A stretch of DNA of 28,351 bases, from contig NW_001915073.1 of NCBI RefSeq assembly GCF_000208925.1, positions 1-28,351 on the forward strand, given 5' to 3'. The stretch comes from Entamoeba histolytica HM-1:IMSS (lineage: Eukaryota; Evosea; Mastigamoebida; Endamoebidae). Position 1 is the stretch's first letter; each line of letters opens with the position of its first letter. Below the pieces are notes generated by a model that saw only the letters and a list, made by a program, of their open reading frames with translations, was not told the origin of the DNA and ran no database searches. The position numbers were made by a program, and so were the translations under genes. Below, one piece after another: positions 1 to 9,685 of this stretch.

Positions 1-296
1 CTTATTTTATGAATGGAAGAAGGAATCATTTTATTACTACTGTATTACTTTGACTAATCTTCTTTTTAGTCTTACTTTGACTAATCTTCTTTTAGTCATA
101 CCCACACTTCAGTAGATTCTTATATTACATCCATGTAATATTCTACTGTATTCTCTTGCTGCACCCTTTGCAGCATTCCCTAATACATTCCTAATTCAAA
201 AGCACCGTCATAACCAGATAATAACTGGGAGAGTCGAAGAATGAATTTGTACTAGGGTTTATGTGTGGTGTTTCAGACATGCCACCTTCGATCTCC
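1..296 (-). mobile_element. SINE (EhSINE1-like), 5' portion, cut by window start
   Basis: This stretch is the reverse complement of the first ~300 bp of the complete SINE at 20911-21454, with scattered mismatches. Its 5' end lies near 296 (CTCC, complement of the GGAG start) and its 3' part runs off the window at position 1. It carries two adjacent internal repeat units, 45-71 (27 bp) and 72-97 (26 bp). Tandem 26-27 bp units are typical of EhSINE1. No coding capacity is visible. Such elements are moved by the reverse transcriptase of a partner LINE, which is not in this window. Whether the copy is full length cannot be told from here. Confidence 0.85.
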
Positions 297-1698
297 TTTT
301 GCTCCTAAAAAAATAAAAAAATAAAAAGTATGATAAATACAGAATATGTAAATATTTATGTTTATATTTTATTATCAATTGTATTCATTTTGTATGAAAT
401 ATTAATGAAGTAGATTATTTGATGAATCATATTTATTTTTATTATTTTTAATCTTTTATTATTATGTTATTTATGTATCTTATTTCTATATATTTATTTC
501 TCTGTTTATAATATGTATATCATTGTATTCTTCTTATTTTATTATTTTTATGTTTATATTATTTAGATTTTCTTATTTATATTCTTTTCTATTTAGATGT
601 ATTTGTTTATTCATCTTTATCATTTTTATATTATTATCATTTATATCTATTTTCAATTTATATTTATTCTCTTTTGATTTATATTAATATTAAATTTATC
701 TTTTATACTTTGATTTTATTATTATATCATTGATTATCATTTCTATATTTATTTATCATTTATTCTTATTATTCTTTTGTTTTATATTCTATCTATGTCA
801 TATATTCATATCATTTTCATTTATATTTTATCACTTATTACATGTTATAATAATAACATAACACTTATGTTTGAATATATAATAAACATCATAATGAAAT
901 TATACACATAAATAATAAACATAAAAACGAATAAAAAATATTTTTCATTAATAAAACATTACTAATTATTTTACATAATTAAATTAGACACTGTTATTGA
1001 ATAGTTCTAATTTTTAAAATAAAAACATACCATTTATTTCTTCTTTTCTTCTTTTAATATCTCTTTTCTTTTATTACTTTCTATATTCTTTCTTCTTCTA
1101 CTTTCTTTTTATTCTTATACATCTTTATCTTCTTTTTCAATTATTTGCCTTTTTTTCGTTGCAGAGTTAGAAATAAACCATAAAGATATAATAAAGATAA
1201 TACAAATATAATACAAACAACAAGTCTAATAAGAAAGAGACATAAAAGAATAAATAGAAATGATAAAGAAGAAAGATGTGAAAAGAAAATGAATAGAACA
1301 AATAATAATATGATAAGGAATACAACAAATGAGAATGAAAATAAAAATAACAATAATTTACAATTGAAGTGAAGATAAAATCGAAATAATAATATAATGA
1401 TTAATTGGTTGTTTTCTAGTTAATTAATTTTGTAAAACGGAAATTATAAATAATAAACACTGATGATAATAAATATACAATAATACTTTATGGTTATGTT
1501 TATTTTTGTATTAAACTACAAAAATGAAAAATTTTAAATTAATAAAACATACCAATCTATTTATTAATATTGAGTCAAAATAGATAAAGAATAAAATCAT
1601 GAAAGAAAATGAATATTGAATATTGAGTCTTGAAATAGAAAATAGAAGCATAAGAATAAAAATGATGAATAAAATGAATTGAAAAAATAAAGAAGGGA
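297..1698. other. AT-rich gene-poor region
   Basis: No convincing gene is present. The left part (about 300-840 and 1040-1140) is T/C-rich on the plus strand and the rest is A-rich. The 70-aa open frame at 1141-1353 on the minus strand is an all-hydrophobic translation of A-rich DNA and is judged spurious. A short A-run follows the SINE 5' end at 306-330. Confidence 0.6.
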
Positions 1699-1734
1699 AT
1701 ATTTAAAGCGAATAACTGAACTAAATTTCATTCA
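1699..1734 (+). promoter_or_regulatory. Entamoeba core promoter of the surface-protein gene
   Basis: A TATA-like ATATTTAAAG lies at 1699-1708 (Entamoeba consensus GTATTTAAAG). A GAAC element ACTGAACT lies at 1715-1722 (consensus AATGAACT). An initiator-like AAATTTCA lies at 1723-1730 (consensus AAAAATTCA). The ATG is at 1735. All three elements are in the expected order with a very short leader, so the gene downstream is probably expressed. Confidence 0.75.
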
Positions 1735-2499
1735 ATGATTACAATTATATTATTTATATTACTTGTTAATGCAACAGAGAGTATTATCAATAAAGAAGAA
1801 AGAAATACCGAAGTAATACACACACAAATAGAAACAAAAGAATCCCAAAGAATGTATAATGGAAATAATATACAATTTAAAAGTGAAGTTGTAAACCCAG
1901 TAACATCAACAACTGTATCACCAAAACAAGAAAAACCGGCAGTAGTACAACAAACACAAAATGGAGATGCTCAACCAGCACATGATGGAACTGCTCAAAA
2001 TGCAAAAGAAACAACAGTAGTACAACCAACACAAAATGGAGCTGCTCAATCAACAAAAGATGGAGATGCTCAACAAACACATGATCATCAAGGAGAACAA
2101 CACAATGAACATCAACCAATCCCAGAAAGACAACCACATCCTTACAATGAACATCAACCAATCCCAGAACAAAATCAACATCCATTTAATGAACATCAAC
2201 TACCTTCGGATCAGACACCAGAAAAACAATACCACAATGAACATCAACCATTACCAGACAAACAAGAACCATCTGCACCACAAGATGGAAAGGATAATCA
2301 ACAACCAAACAAAAAACCAGAAGATGGAAATGATAATCAACAAAAAGATGGAAATAAAGAAATAGATAATAAAACAACAAGTAGTTCAGATAGTTCAGAC
2401 AATAAACAAGATGATGATAGAAATAATTATAACAATGATGATGGTACAACAAGTATGTTTATTATTCTTTGTGCTACAATCATTCTTTTATTCTTCTAA
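1735..2499 (+). CDS. Secreted, probably GPI-anchored, Gln/Asn/Pro-rich repeat surface protein
   Basis: This encodes 254 aa. The N-terminus (MITIILFILLVNATES) is a short hydrophobic signal peptide. The C-terminus ends in a hydrophobic tail (SMFIILCATIILLFF) with no cytoplasmic residues after it, the form of a GPI-attachment signal. The middle is almost free of hydrophobic residues and is built of repeats. At residues ~65-120 there are NGDAQ / HDGTAQ / NGAAQ / KDGDAQ units. From about residue 124 there are four NEHQ(P/L) units, starting at 124, 138, 152 and 168 (NEHQPIPE type). These are followed by DGxDNQQ repeats and an acidic/Ser/Asn-rich stalk. It resembles in architecture, not in sequence, the repeat-rich surface antigens of Entamoeba. 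A well-formed core promoter precedes it. I infer a surface-exposed stalk protein; partner and function are unknown. Confidence 0.8.
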   Translation: MITIILFILLVNATESIINKEERNTEVIHTQIETKESQRMYNGNNIQFKSEVVNPVTSTTVSPKQEKPAVVQQTQNGDAQPAHDGTAQNAKETTVVQPTQNGAAQSTKDGDAQQTHDHQGEQHNEHQPIPERQPHPYNEHQPIPEQNQHPFNEHQLPSDQTPEKQYHNEHQPLPDKQEPSAPQDGKDNQQPNKKPEDGNDNQQKDGNKEIDNKTTSSSDSSDNKQDDDRNNYNNDDGTTSMFIILCATIILLFF

Positions 2500-3392
2500 T
2501 TGAACATCTTTGTTTTTATTATTATATTGTTTATCATATAAAATCCTTTTCCAATGCAATAAATACAACAAATTTTAATGCCATAGTTATTGTATAAATA
2601 CTTTGTGTATTGTAAAGAAAACCAAACAAGATATAAAAATTCAATGTCATACAATAAAAGAATGAATTTCAATAACAATAAATTGAAAAGAAATAAAAAT
2701 GATAATGATAAATGAAATACAAAGGAAAAATTGATTAGAAGACGAAAGATACAAATGAAAACAAATAAGAAACAAGATAAATACAATAATAATAAAGATT
2801 GCACCCATAACAAATATAAATGAATAACAATAAATGATATACAAGAAATAATAAAAAGAATAACAAGTGAATGGAAAAAGGAGAATAATCAGAAATACTT
2901 AAAAAATGTGAAGGTAAGAGGAAAAGATTGTATTATATTCAACAAGAAGTATATTCAATCAAAAAAGATAAATGAAAGAATCAAAGAAGAAAATAAAGAA
3001 AACAAAAGACATTGAAGAAAAAGACATTAAAATAATTGAAGAAGAAGTTAAAAACAAAAACACAAATAAAGAAATGAATGATAGATGGAAAATTACAAAG
3101 AATAATAAATAACAAACAAAACATAATAAAAATACAAGAATAAATACAACAAAATAAAGAAATAGAATTTTAATTGAAGTATTGTATTGTTTTGTAATTA
3201 TTTGGTTAAATAAGAAATTATATAAGAAATGAAGAAATGAAGAAATTGAAAATATAATAAAAGTGTTAAACATTAATGTCAATAATGAAAATGAATATAT
3301 TAAATATATTAAAATATCACATAAAATAAAAGAAAATACTAAACGGTACATTAAAGTGAAAGTAAATGATATAATAGAAGAGTAGAGTGTAA
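2500..3392. other. A-rich intergenic region, no gene
   Basis: This is strongly A/G-rich on the plus strand with frequent stops in all plus frames. The minus-strand open frames here (for example 2496-2813 and 2959-3351) are runs of Phe/Leu/Ile/Tyr produced by T-rich reading and do not look like proteins. Composition resembles Entamoeba coding strands, so this may be long-decayed coding sequence, but no family can be read. Confidence 0.5.
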
Positions 3393-4130
3393 TTCAATAA
3401 TAAAAACATCATATTAAAGAATAGTTCTACAGAAATTGATGAAGAATATCTTAACATTCTCATCAATAAAGTAAAAGAAATGAAAGTAGAAAAATGTACA
3501 AATATTAATTACTATATTCAAAGAAAAGAAGCTAACGAATTAATAAGAGGAAATAATAATAGATGGATAATTTCAGGAAGCAGAATGCATGAAGTGCAAG
3601 ATGATATGAATAATATTTCAATGTGTATGCACCTCTATCTCCAAAATAAAATAATAAGAGATAAATTTGATGAAATAAAAGAAATCCTAAAGAAAATGAA
3701 TAGATTAGAAGATATAGTCAATGAAAATGGTACAGAATAAAGTGCATCATGAAATTAAAAGAATATGATGAATAAAGTATTAAAGTTAAAGCACTAGAAA
3801 GAATAAAATACCTAAAATATATGATGACAATGATAAAAGAAAGAATTAAATTCAATAAAAATGAAATAATAAGAATCAATACAAATAAAATCATGTTTAA
3901 TTCTAACAAGAAAATTAGAATAAGGAAGAAACAAAAAATGAAATATACCCAAATAACGATATTACTTTAGAATAATGGAAATCATTATATGAAACACAGG
4001 TGATATTAAATAAAGAGAAATGGAAAATAAAACAAATCACCTCGTGGAATGAAAGATATATCAATTATGATAATGTCATTATAACATTAAATGAATTAAA
4101 TTTAAGTATAATGAAAATAAATGTTTAGAA
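3393..4130 (+). pseudogene. Possible decayed coding sequence
   Basis: The frame stays open from 3393 to the stop at 3738-3740 and contains an internal ATG at 3480, giving 86 aa from that ATG. The translation has a normal soluble composition with Trp, Cys and Met, for example RWIISGSRMHEVQDD, and helical Lys/Glu-rich stretches. Downstream, protein-like pieces recur with stops between them, for example WKSLYETQVILNKEKW from about 3975. I do not recognise a family. The pattern suggests a gene eroded by stops and frameshifts. A short real gene at 3480-3740 is the alternative, but no Entamoeba-type promoter is evident upstream. Confidence 0.35.
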
Positions 4131-4512
4131 ATACTCATTGACAGAATATAAATTCAATAAAAGAAAGACAAAGATAAAATTTAAGTAATAAACAAAAAGA
4201 ATAAAACTAATCTTATAAATGATATGATTAATATTTCATATCAAAACAACAATGAAAATAAATAAAGAAAAGAAATAAATATAAAGAACAAAGAAAATAG
4301 AGAATAAGAGAGAATAATAAATACAGAAAATATTAAATTAATTAAAGAAATAAAAAATGAAAAATGACATTAAAAACATGATGAATGTAATTAAACATTG
4401 ACTCCGTCATAACAACAATACTCTCTAGAGTTACTAGAAGAAGATTCTTTGATGAGATTAATTTCTGCTTATGTAAAAACAATAGAAATTAATTTTATTA
4501 ATATTAATGAAT

Positions 4513-4547
4513 TGGTTTTTTATTATTAAATTAGTATTAAAAAACCA
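4513..4547. repeat. Short inverted repeat (hairpin)
   Basis: The arms TGGTTTTTTA (4513-4522) and TAAAAAACCA (4538-4547) are perfect 10-bp complements around a 15-bp AT-only loop. The site sits about 200 bp upstream of the next gene. No function is evident, and low-complexity AT DNA makes such hairpins common. Confidence 0.4.
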
Positions 4548-4690
4548 TAATAATTAATTATAAGAGTAATAATAATTATTATAAATAAAGAAATTAAAAA
4601 AATAACAGTGATGACTTTACTGCGTTATCTTAAGTAGGATTCTTTTATAGTTTCCAGTGATTTCAACTTTCACTTGAGTCTGAGTTATTC

Positions 4691-4726
4691 TTTTTATAAA
4701 ACATACCTTTTTATTATTAATGAACT
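4691..4726 (+). promoter_or_regulatory. Core promoter with perfect GAAC element
   Basis: AATGAACT at 4719-4726 is an exact match to the Entamoeba GAAC element. A TATA-like TTTTTATAAA lies at 4691-4700. The ATG follows at 4744, 17 bp after the GAAC element. This supports 4744 as the true start of the downstream gene. Confidence 0.7.
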
Positions 4727-4743
4727 GTTCATTACCAATTTGA

Positions 4744-5238
4744 ATGAAAAGACAAAAAGAAAATAAACAACAAGTTGTTTTCAACCAGTGTACATTAACG
4801 AAAATCGATGAAGATTGTTATAAAGTCACAAATATGAAAGGAAAATTATTACAAAAATTAGTTTCTGAAAGTAAATTTAAAACAATTAAAACGATTGTCT
4901 TTAAACCCCAGTGCATTAACAAAGACATTGCCGCTGCTTTAGTCCAAATGGGAAGAGCTGAAGGACAAGACGAGTTAAAGTTGTTTTATAATTCAAAAGT
5001 TATTGTATACAAACATCTTATTGAAAATGGTTATAAAGTACGTCCTATTAGTAATGAATTAATAGCCATTTGTGGGATTAATAATAAAGAACAAATACTG
5101 AAGGTTGTTAATTCAAAACAAACAATTGTTGAGAGTGTCTTTACACCAAATGAAGTAAATAAAGAAAATGATATTTCATTTATTGGGGTAGTACAACAGA
5201 ATAATGTTGTTTTTGTTTCAGTTGAGCAACAAAGTTAA
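4744..5238 (+). CDS. Unrecognised 164-aa soluble protein
   Basis: This encodes 164 aa with no signal peptide and no membrane segment. A basic N-terminus (MKRQKENKQQ) leads into alternating beta-like and Lys-rich segments, and several Cys are present (in NQCTLTK, PQCINK, ICGINN). The C-terminal third is Val/Asn/Gln-rich. I recognise no domain. Expression is supported by the promoter just upstream and by ordinary codon use. The next gene starts 72 bp downstream on the same strand. Possibly an Entamoeba-specific protein; function unknown. Confidence 0.75.
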   Translation: MKRQKENKQQVVFNQCTLTKIDEDCYKVTNMKGKLLQKLVSESKFKTIKTIVFKPQCINKDIAAALVQMGRAEGQDELKLFYNSKVIVYKHLIENGYKVRPISNELIAICGINNKEQILKVVNSKQTIVESVFTPNEVNKENDISFIGVVQQNNVVFVSVEQQS

Positions 5239-5310
5239 ATTGAACTTCATTTAATAAAGAATGTTTTAAAACACACAAAAAAGTATAAAAAAAACTAAAA
5301 AATAAATAAA

Positions 5311-6633
5311 ATGAAAAAGCAACTCCATGAAAGTATAGAAGAAAATAAAGAAGATGAATTTATGTATTTAATAGATGGTTTTACAATGACACCAAAATAT
5401 CTTCTTAAGGGTTGTCAAAAACCACATCAGTTATATCTTCATCATACATGTTTGGAAAGCATTCCTCAAATATCAGAAGATACAGATATTAATATTTTGG
5501 AGAAATTTAATGAAAGGTTAGATGGATGTTCTGATGAAATACTTTCTCCATTCAAAACTCGAGGAATTTTATTATTAAAAATGAATGCAATTTGTCGAGG
5601 AAATACTCCAGTACAACTTCAAACCATCAAACTTCTTCAAGAATTATACCAAAAAGATATTCTTCCAATCATTCCATTAAAAACAAAAAGAAGTATTTGT
5701 AACAATACATATCATATTGCTGCTATAGGAAAAGTACTTATTGGAGAAGGGGAAGTTCTTTATAATAATGAAAGAAAAATGACATTTGAAGTATTTGAGA
5801 AATTACAAATTAAACCAATTAAAATGAAGACTCCTGAATATAAAGCATTTTTAGAAGGAAATGAAATGAATGTTTTAACAATGATTAATGGAAATACTCG
5901 AATATGGAATTGTTTTAATGCATTAGTTGTTGGAGTATTTTTGGGATTAATTGCAAATAACAAAATAACACAACCAGTAGACTCTTCATTTTTTAAACAA
6001 TTCACTATGAAAGGACCTTCAAGACTATTTAATTTAACTAAAAAACTCTTTAGAGAAACAAAAGAAAATGAATATAAAGGAATTCATCAAATCCAAACAG
6101 ATGCAACAGTTGTTGATTTCATTTGTTCATTTGGTAGAATACTTGAAATTTTAATTCTTAATAAAGAAATGACTGAAATAGAATTAAATAGTGTTAGAGA
6201 TCAGTGTTTTGTTGTTCAAAGAAAAGAAGATATTGGTACATCAACACCATTATGGGGATGTGGAAGTTATAGTGGGATTATTGCATACCAAATTACAGGA
6301 GTTATTAAGGAATGTATTTTACTAGCAAAACGTTATTCCAATTTAGTTGATATTTCAATTTGTCTACCAGAAGAAAAGGAAGAAGAAAAAGAAGTTATAG
6401 AAAGTCCTTATGAAAATTGTTTAGTTCAATTAAAAACAAGAATTGATCAACTATGTAAAGTTATTGAAAATTATTATCTTGGTGTTATACAATTAGATAA
6501 AACAATAATAGAAAAAACACCAATAAATGACCTTTTTATTGAAATTAAATCTATAGAACCTTCAATATTAGTTGATTTTATTAAATATGGTGATATTGAT
6601 AAACTTATTAATGAACATCATTTTAATTTTTAA
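5311..6633 (+). CDS. Histidine/phenylalanine ammonia-lyase-fold protein lacking the MIO triad (probable pseudoenzyme)
   Basis: This encodes 440 aa; lyases of this family are about 500 aa or longer. Family landmarks seen: LLLKMNAICRGNTPVQL at ~87-103 matches the ANSLARGYSGVR helix; ILPIIPLKTKRSI at ~117-129 matches the region before the active-site loop; KVLIGEGEVLYN at 141-152 matches the LLGEGE segment; TSTPLWG at 310-316 matches the RTSPQWLG region. The Ala-Ser-Gly triad that cyclises to the MIO electrophile is replaced: aligned on GEGE, it reads Ile129-Cys130-Asn131. The Asn of the LxNGT segment aligns with Glu182, and the Tyr/Arg before TSPQ are not conserved. The N-terminal YGVNTGFG segment carrying the catalytic Tyr cannot be found. 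Ammonia-lyase activity is therefore unlikely. I infer a structural or regulatory pseudoenzyme, since the frame is intact over 1.3 kb. Cytosolic, with no targeting signal seen. Confidence 0.75.
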   Translation: MKKQLHESIEENKEDEFMYLIDGFTMTPKYLLKGCQKPHQLYLHHTCLESIPQISEDTDINILEKFNERLDGCSDEILSPFKTRGILLLKMNAICRGNTPVQLQTIKLLQELYQKDILPIIPLKTKRSICNNTYHIAAIGKVLIGEGEVLYNNERKMTFEVFEKLQIKPIKMKTPEYKAFLEGNEMNVLTMINGNTRIWNCFNALVVGVFLGLIANNKITQPVDSSFFKQFTMKGPSRLFNLTKKLFRETKENEYKGIHQIQTDATVVDFICSFGRILEILILNKEMTEIELNSVRDQCFVVQRKEDIGTSTPLWGCGSYSGIIAYQITGVIKECILLAKRYSNLVDISICLPEEKEEEKEVIESPYENCLVQLKTRIDQLCKVIENYYLGVIQLDKTIIEKTPINDLFIEIKSIEPSILVDFIKYGDIDKLINEHHFNF

Positions 6634-6694
6634 ATTAATTGAATAGGTTGAGTTTAATTTAAACAAAAGAAAGTCAATTAACTTTTGTTACCAA

Positions 6695-9226
6695 TCATTG
6701 AAAAACACCTAATTTCTTTAATTTATTAACTAAAGAGTCAACATTAATTCTTAGGTCTTCTTCTTCAGTATTTGAATCACATGAACGAATAACTTCAAGA
6801 ACAGATGGAGTGAATATTTTTTTAAATAACTCTTGGCTTTGACAAATAAAAGGTAATGACACAATTGTATCATAAAATGCACAAACAGCACTATAAATAA
6901 TATCAGTATTTACATATCCACTACCACTACATATTACTTGATGAATACTTAATGTTAAATTAATTGGAACATCAATAAAATTAATTATAGTTTGATCTGA
7001 TCCTTTGTACAATCTAGAATAACAAATAAGAATAGATTCCATCATACTTTCAAAGAATTCTGCACCATCTTCATTATAAAGATCTAATTTTAATCCAAGA
7101 AGGTTTTTAGTAATTTGACCTAATGCATTTAATATTACTGATGTATATCTTGAAAATCTATTAAAACCAATTCCAACAGCTAATCCAGAAATAGCTTTAA
7201 TAATAGTAAATTTTACTTTAAAATTAAGTTGATTTGATTGTAAATCATTAAATAATTGTGTTAATAATTGTTCTACATAAGGTGACATTGCTGTTTTAAT
7301 TGCAAGAGATAATTGTTCTATAGTAATACAACTTTCTTTAATCATTTCTGATTGACTAACTTCTTTCAAAGCAATTAATAATTTTTCTACAACTGGTCCT
7401 GTGAATACTTGGAATTGTTCTGCTAATACTGATGATACTGTAACTATTGCTTTCATTGCAGAATCAAATGTATCTGTATTAGCTAAATAACTAATTAAAA
7501 TATTCATTGTTTGTTGAAGATTAATAGTGTTTGGATTTGATTGGATTTCTTCAGTTAATTCATCAATACAATCTCCCATAATTTGTATACAAATAGAAAT
7601 AGCTTTCATATTACCTTGTTGTTGTAAAAGTTGAATAAATTGAATAATTGAATTAAATGTATTTAATATTAATGGTTTAGCATTTACTTTATACAAATTC
7701 CCAACAATTCTTTTTAATGATTGAAGTGATGTTCTTTGAATTAATTCATCATTCATTTGTACTAATTTAATTAATGTTGAATGAACTTGATTTACACTAG
7801 ATGATAATGAATTTCCTTCTTCAACTGTTTTATAGATATAACCAATGAGTAAACATGATGAAATAATATATGACTTATTATTACTTGAAATAATATTAAG
7901 TGCAGTAGTAATTAATTGATTAATAATTTGTCCATTTAATAATTGTGGCATCATTTTTAATACTTTTATTAAAGCTTTAGAAGCAGCCATTTTAATTAAC
8001 CCATTTTGAGAATTAGAATAAATTTGAACAATACTTGGAATATTTTGAACTATTAAATTCTTTAATGAACAACCTCCTTCAAGAATAGCTCCAAATAACA
8101 TTAATGAAATATATTGTTGTGATAATTGATTTCCATTTAATGATTGTGTAATAGAATTTAATACATTAGATGAAAATGGATCATGTGCTACCATAGTCAT
8201 ATAAGTAACAATTTCTTGAGAAACATAAATAACACTATTTTGATCTTCTCCTTCATCATCATCTTCTTGAACTACTTCTTTAGCAAATCCATTAATAACT
8301 CTAACAATTTGAGGATATAATTTACTTATAGAAGTAATTAATATATTTTGTGATTTTCTTGTTTTAACAGTATCACTTTCAACTCTACCAATAGTACACC
8401 AAACATCATATACTTTTTTTACAATATCTTCACTTGATCCATATTTTTCAACTGTATTAACAAGAAAATTACATAATCTATCATTTTGACCAATAAGTTT
8501 TTCATATAAATTTTCTACAACAATTGAAAGAGTTTCTAACCTAATAGTTAATGCATTTTCACTAATATTTGTTTTAGTTGAATCAACAACAATATCAAAA
8601 AGAACATCAAAATTATTAAAAGAGAATGATCGATAATGATTTAACAAATTTTTAATCCCATTTAATCGTATTTCATAAAGATGTTCATTATTAATGTCAG
8701 TAACAAATCGTGGTAAAATTTTAGATAAATATACTGTCATTTTATATTCATCAATCTTTTCAAATAATAATGAACAAATATTAAGACATACTTTTTGTAT
8801 AGTTATTGGAAATGAATCATTTGTTAAAACCTCTATTAAATCACTCCATTGAGATAATGGAATATCATATGATGCAACAATAGCAATAACTTCACTTAAA
8901 ACAGAATGAACTTGTGAATCTGCTGAATTAAGAAGATTAAAAAGAACACCATGAATACCATTTTTAATATCAATAGTAAATGTATTCCATTGTGCTTTTT
9001 TATTTGAAGCTTTTTCAGGGTCTTTAGCTGTAAGACAATTTTTCATAAAAATTAAAATTTTCATTAATGTTGGTGGATTTTGAATAACTTTAGCGTCTTG
9101 TAAAAGGTCTATTACTGGTGGAAGAATTTCTGATAATGATCGATTAGATAATTCATTTATTTGGGAGGCTGTTTGTTGATTTTGTTGACCTACAATTAAT
9201 TGAATAAGTACCTGACTTAAAGACAT
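6695..9226 (-). CDS. Importin subunit beta-1 (karyopherin beta), HEAT-repeat nuclear import receptor
   Basis: This encodes 843 aa, close to the usual ~870. It is a superhelix of HEAT repeats throughout. Segments matching importin beta-1: KNCLTAKDPEKA at ~62-73 (human KNSLTSKDPD), IPLSQWSDLIEVL at ~120 (IPVNQWPELIPQL), an acidic loop QEDDDEGEDQN at ~318-328 that aligns with the acidic loop of the family, LMLFGAILEGG at ~370 (VMAFGCILEGP), and the last helix LVNKLKKLGVF (TKELRKLKNQA). In the family it carries importin-alpha/cargo or direct cargo through nuclear pores and is released by Ran-GTP. The start is supported by TATGAACTAA, a GAAC element, just upstream. It converges with the ammonia-lyase-like gene, with 61 bp between their ends. 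Confidence 0.88.
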   Translation of the reverse strand: MSLSQVLIQLIVGQQNQQTASQINELSNRSLSEILPPVIDLLQDAKVIQNPPTLMKILIFMKNCLTAKDPEKASNKKAQWNTFTIDIKNGIHGVLFNLLNSADSQVHSVLSEVIAIVASYDIPLSQWSDLIEVLTNDSFPITIQKVCLNICSLLFEKIDEYKMTVYLSKILPRFVTDINNEHLYEIRLNGIKNLLNHYRSFSFNNFDVLFDIVVDSTKTNISENALTIRLETLSIVVENLYEKLIGQNDRLCNFLVNTVEKYGSSEDIVKKVYDVWCTIGRVESDTVKTRKSQNILITSISKLYPQIVRVINGFAKEVVQEDDDEGEDQNSVIYVSQEIVTYMTMVAHDPFSSNVLNSITQSLNGNQLSQQYISLMLFGAILEGGCSLKNLIVQNIPSIVQIYSNSQNGLIKMAASKALIKVLKMMPQLLNGQIINQLITTALNIISSNNKSYIISSCLLIGYIYKTVEEGNSLSSSVNQVHSTLIKLVQMNDELIQRTSLQSLKRIVGNLYKVNAKPLILNTFNSIIQFIQLLQQQGNMKAISICIQIMGDCIDELTEEIQSNPNTINLQQTMNILISYLANTDTFDSAMKAIVTVSSVLAEQFQVFTGPVVEKLLIALKEVSQSEMIKESCITIEQLSLAIKTAMSPYVEQLLTQLFNDLQSNQLNFKVKFTIIKAISGLAVGIGFNRFSRYTSVILNALGQITKNLLGLKLDLYNEDGAEFFESMMESILICYSRLYKGSDQTIINFIDVPINLTLSIHQVICSGSGYVNTDIIYSAVCAFYDTIVSLPFICQSQELFKKIFTPSVLEVIRSCDSNTEEEDLRINVDSLVNKLKKLGVFQ

Positions 9227-9238
9227 AAAACAATGTTA

Positions 9239-9251
9239 ATTAGTTCATATA
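9239..9251 (-). promoter_or_regulatory. GAAC element of the importin beta gene
   Basis: The complement reads TATGAACTAA, close to AATGAACT, with GTTC at 9243-9246 on the plus strand. It lies about 17 bp upstream of the ATG at 9226, the usual Entamoeba spacing. Confidence 0.6.
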
Positions 9252-9386
9252 GAAGAACCCTAATTATCTCTTCAAAGAAAAACATATTAGACTAAAGAGT
9301 AGTATTATTACATCTCAATGAACAGAAAAAAACAAAATTTTTTATTAAAAGAACTTAATATTATTATTTATTCTAAAACAATAGTG

Positions 9387-9476
9387 ATGGATATTTCTAG
9401 TACTCAACTTATGGATGAAGGCTTATTTAGTCAAAAATAAGATAGGATTCCCTTTGTTGAATACTTGAAAGATTGA
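9387..9476 (+). other. Short coding-like frame interrupted by one TAA
   Basis: From the ATG at 9387 the frame reads 17 codons, ending in DEGLFSQK, then TAA, and continues in the same frame as DRIPFVEYLKD to a TGA at 9474-9476. Its composition is protein-like and unlike the surrounding AT-rich spacer. It could be a relic of a lost gene, a tiny peptide gene, or chance. No splice site that removes the TAA was seen. Confidence 0.3.
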
Positions 9477-9494
9477 AAGGATTGACAATCCTTT
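9476..9494. repeat. Perfect 19-bp palindrome
   Basis: AAAGGATTG-A-CAATCCTTT is a perfect inverted repeat around a single A. It lies in the spacer between the importin beta gene start and the eS31 gene end, so it might form a small hairpin or bind a dimeric protein. Function unknown. Confidence 0.5.
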
Positions 9495-9685
9495 TTCCAT
9501 ACTTTCTTGTTTTCTCAAAGAAAAAACTAATAGAAAACAATTCAAAATATTTTTGTTGGAAATAAAAGGGTTTTTTATTAAAAAAAATAAAAGAAAGAAT
9601 TAACAATTTAAAAGAAATAATAAAAAAAAGTTTTGTTTATTAATATAAATTAAAAGTTAAAAAAAAAAGTAAATCATCAAGTTAC

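Noticed and set aside
1141..1353. Minus-strand 70-aa hydrophobic open frame
   Set aside because: All Phe/Leu/Ile/Val/Ser, the mirror of A-rich DNA; no promoter and no domain.
1877..2452. Open frames overlapping the surface-protein gene in other frames and on the minus strand
   Set aside because: Shadows of the repeat-rich gene at 1735-2499; composition is that of the repeats read out of frame.
2496..3351. Minus-strand hydrophobic frames (105, 65 and 130 aa)
   Set aside because: Low-complexity translations of A-rich plus-strand DNA with no recognisable motif or promoter.
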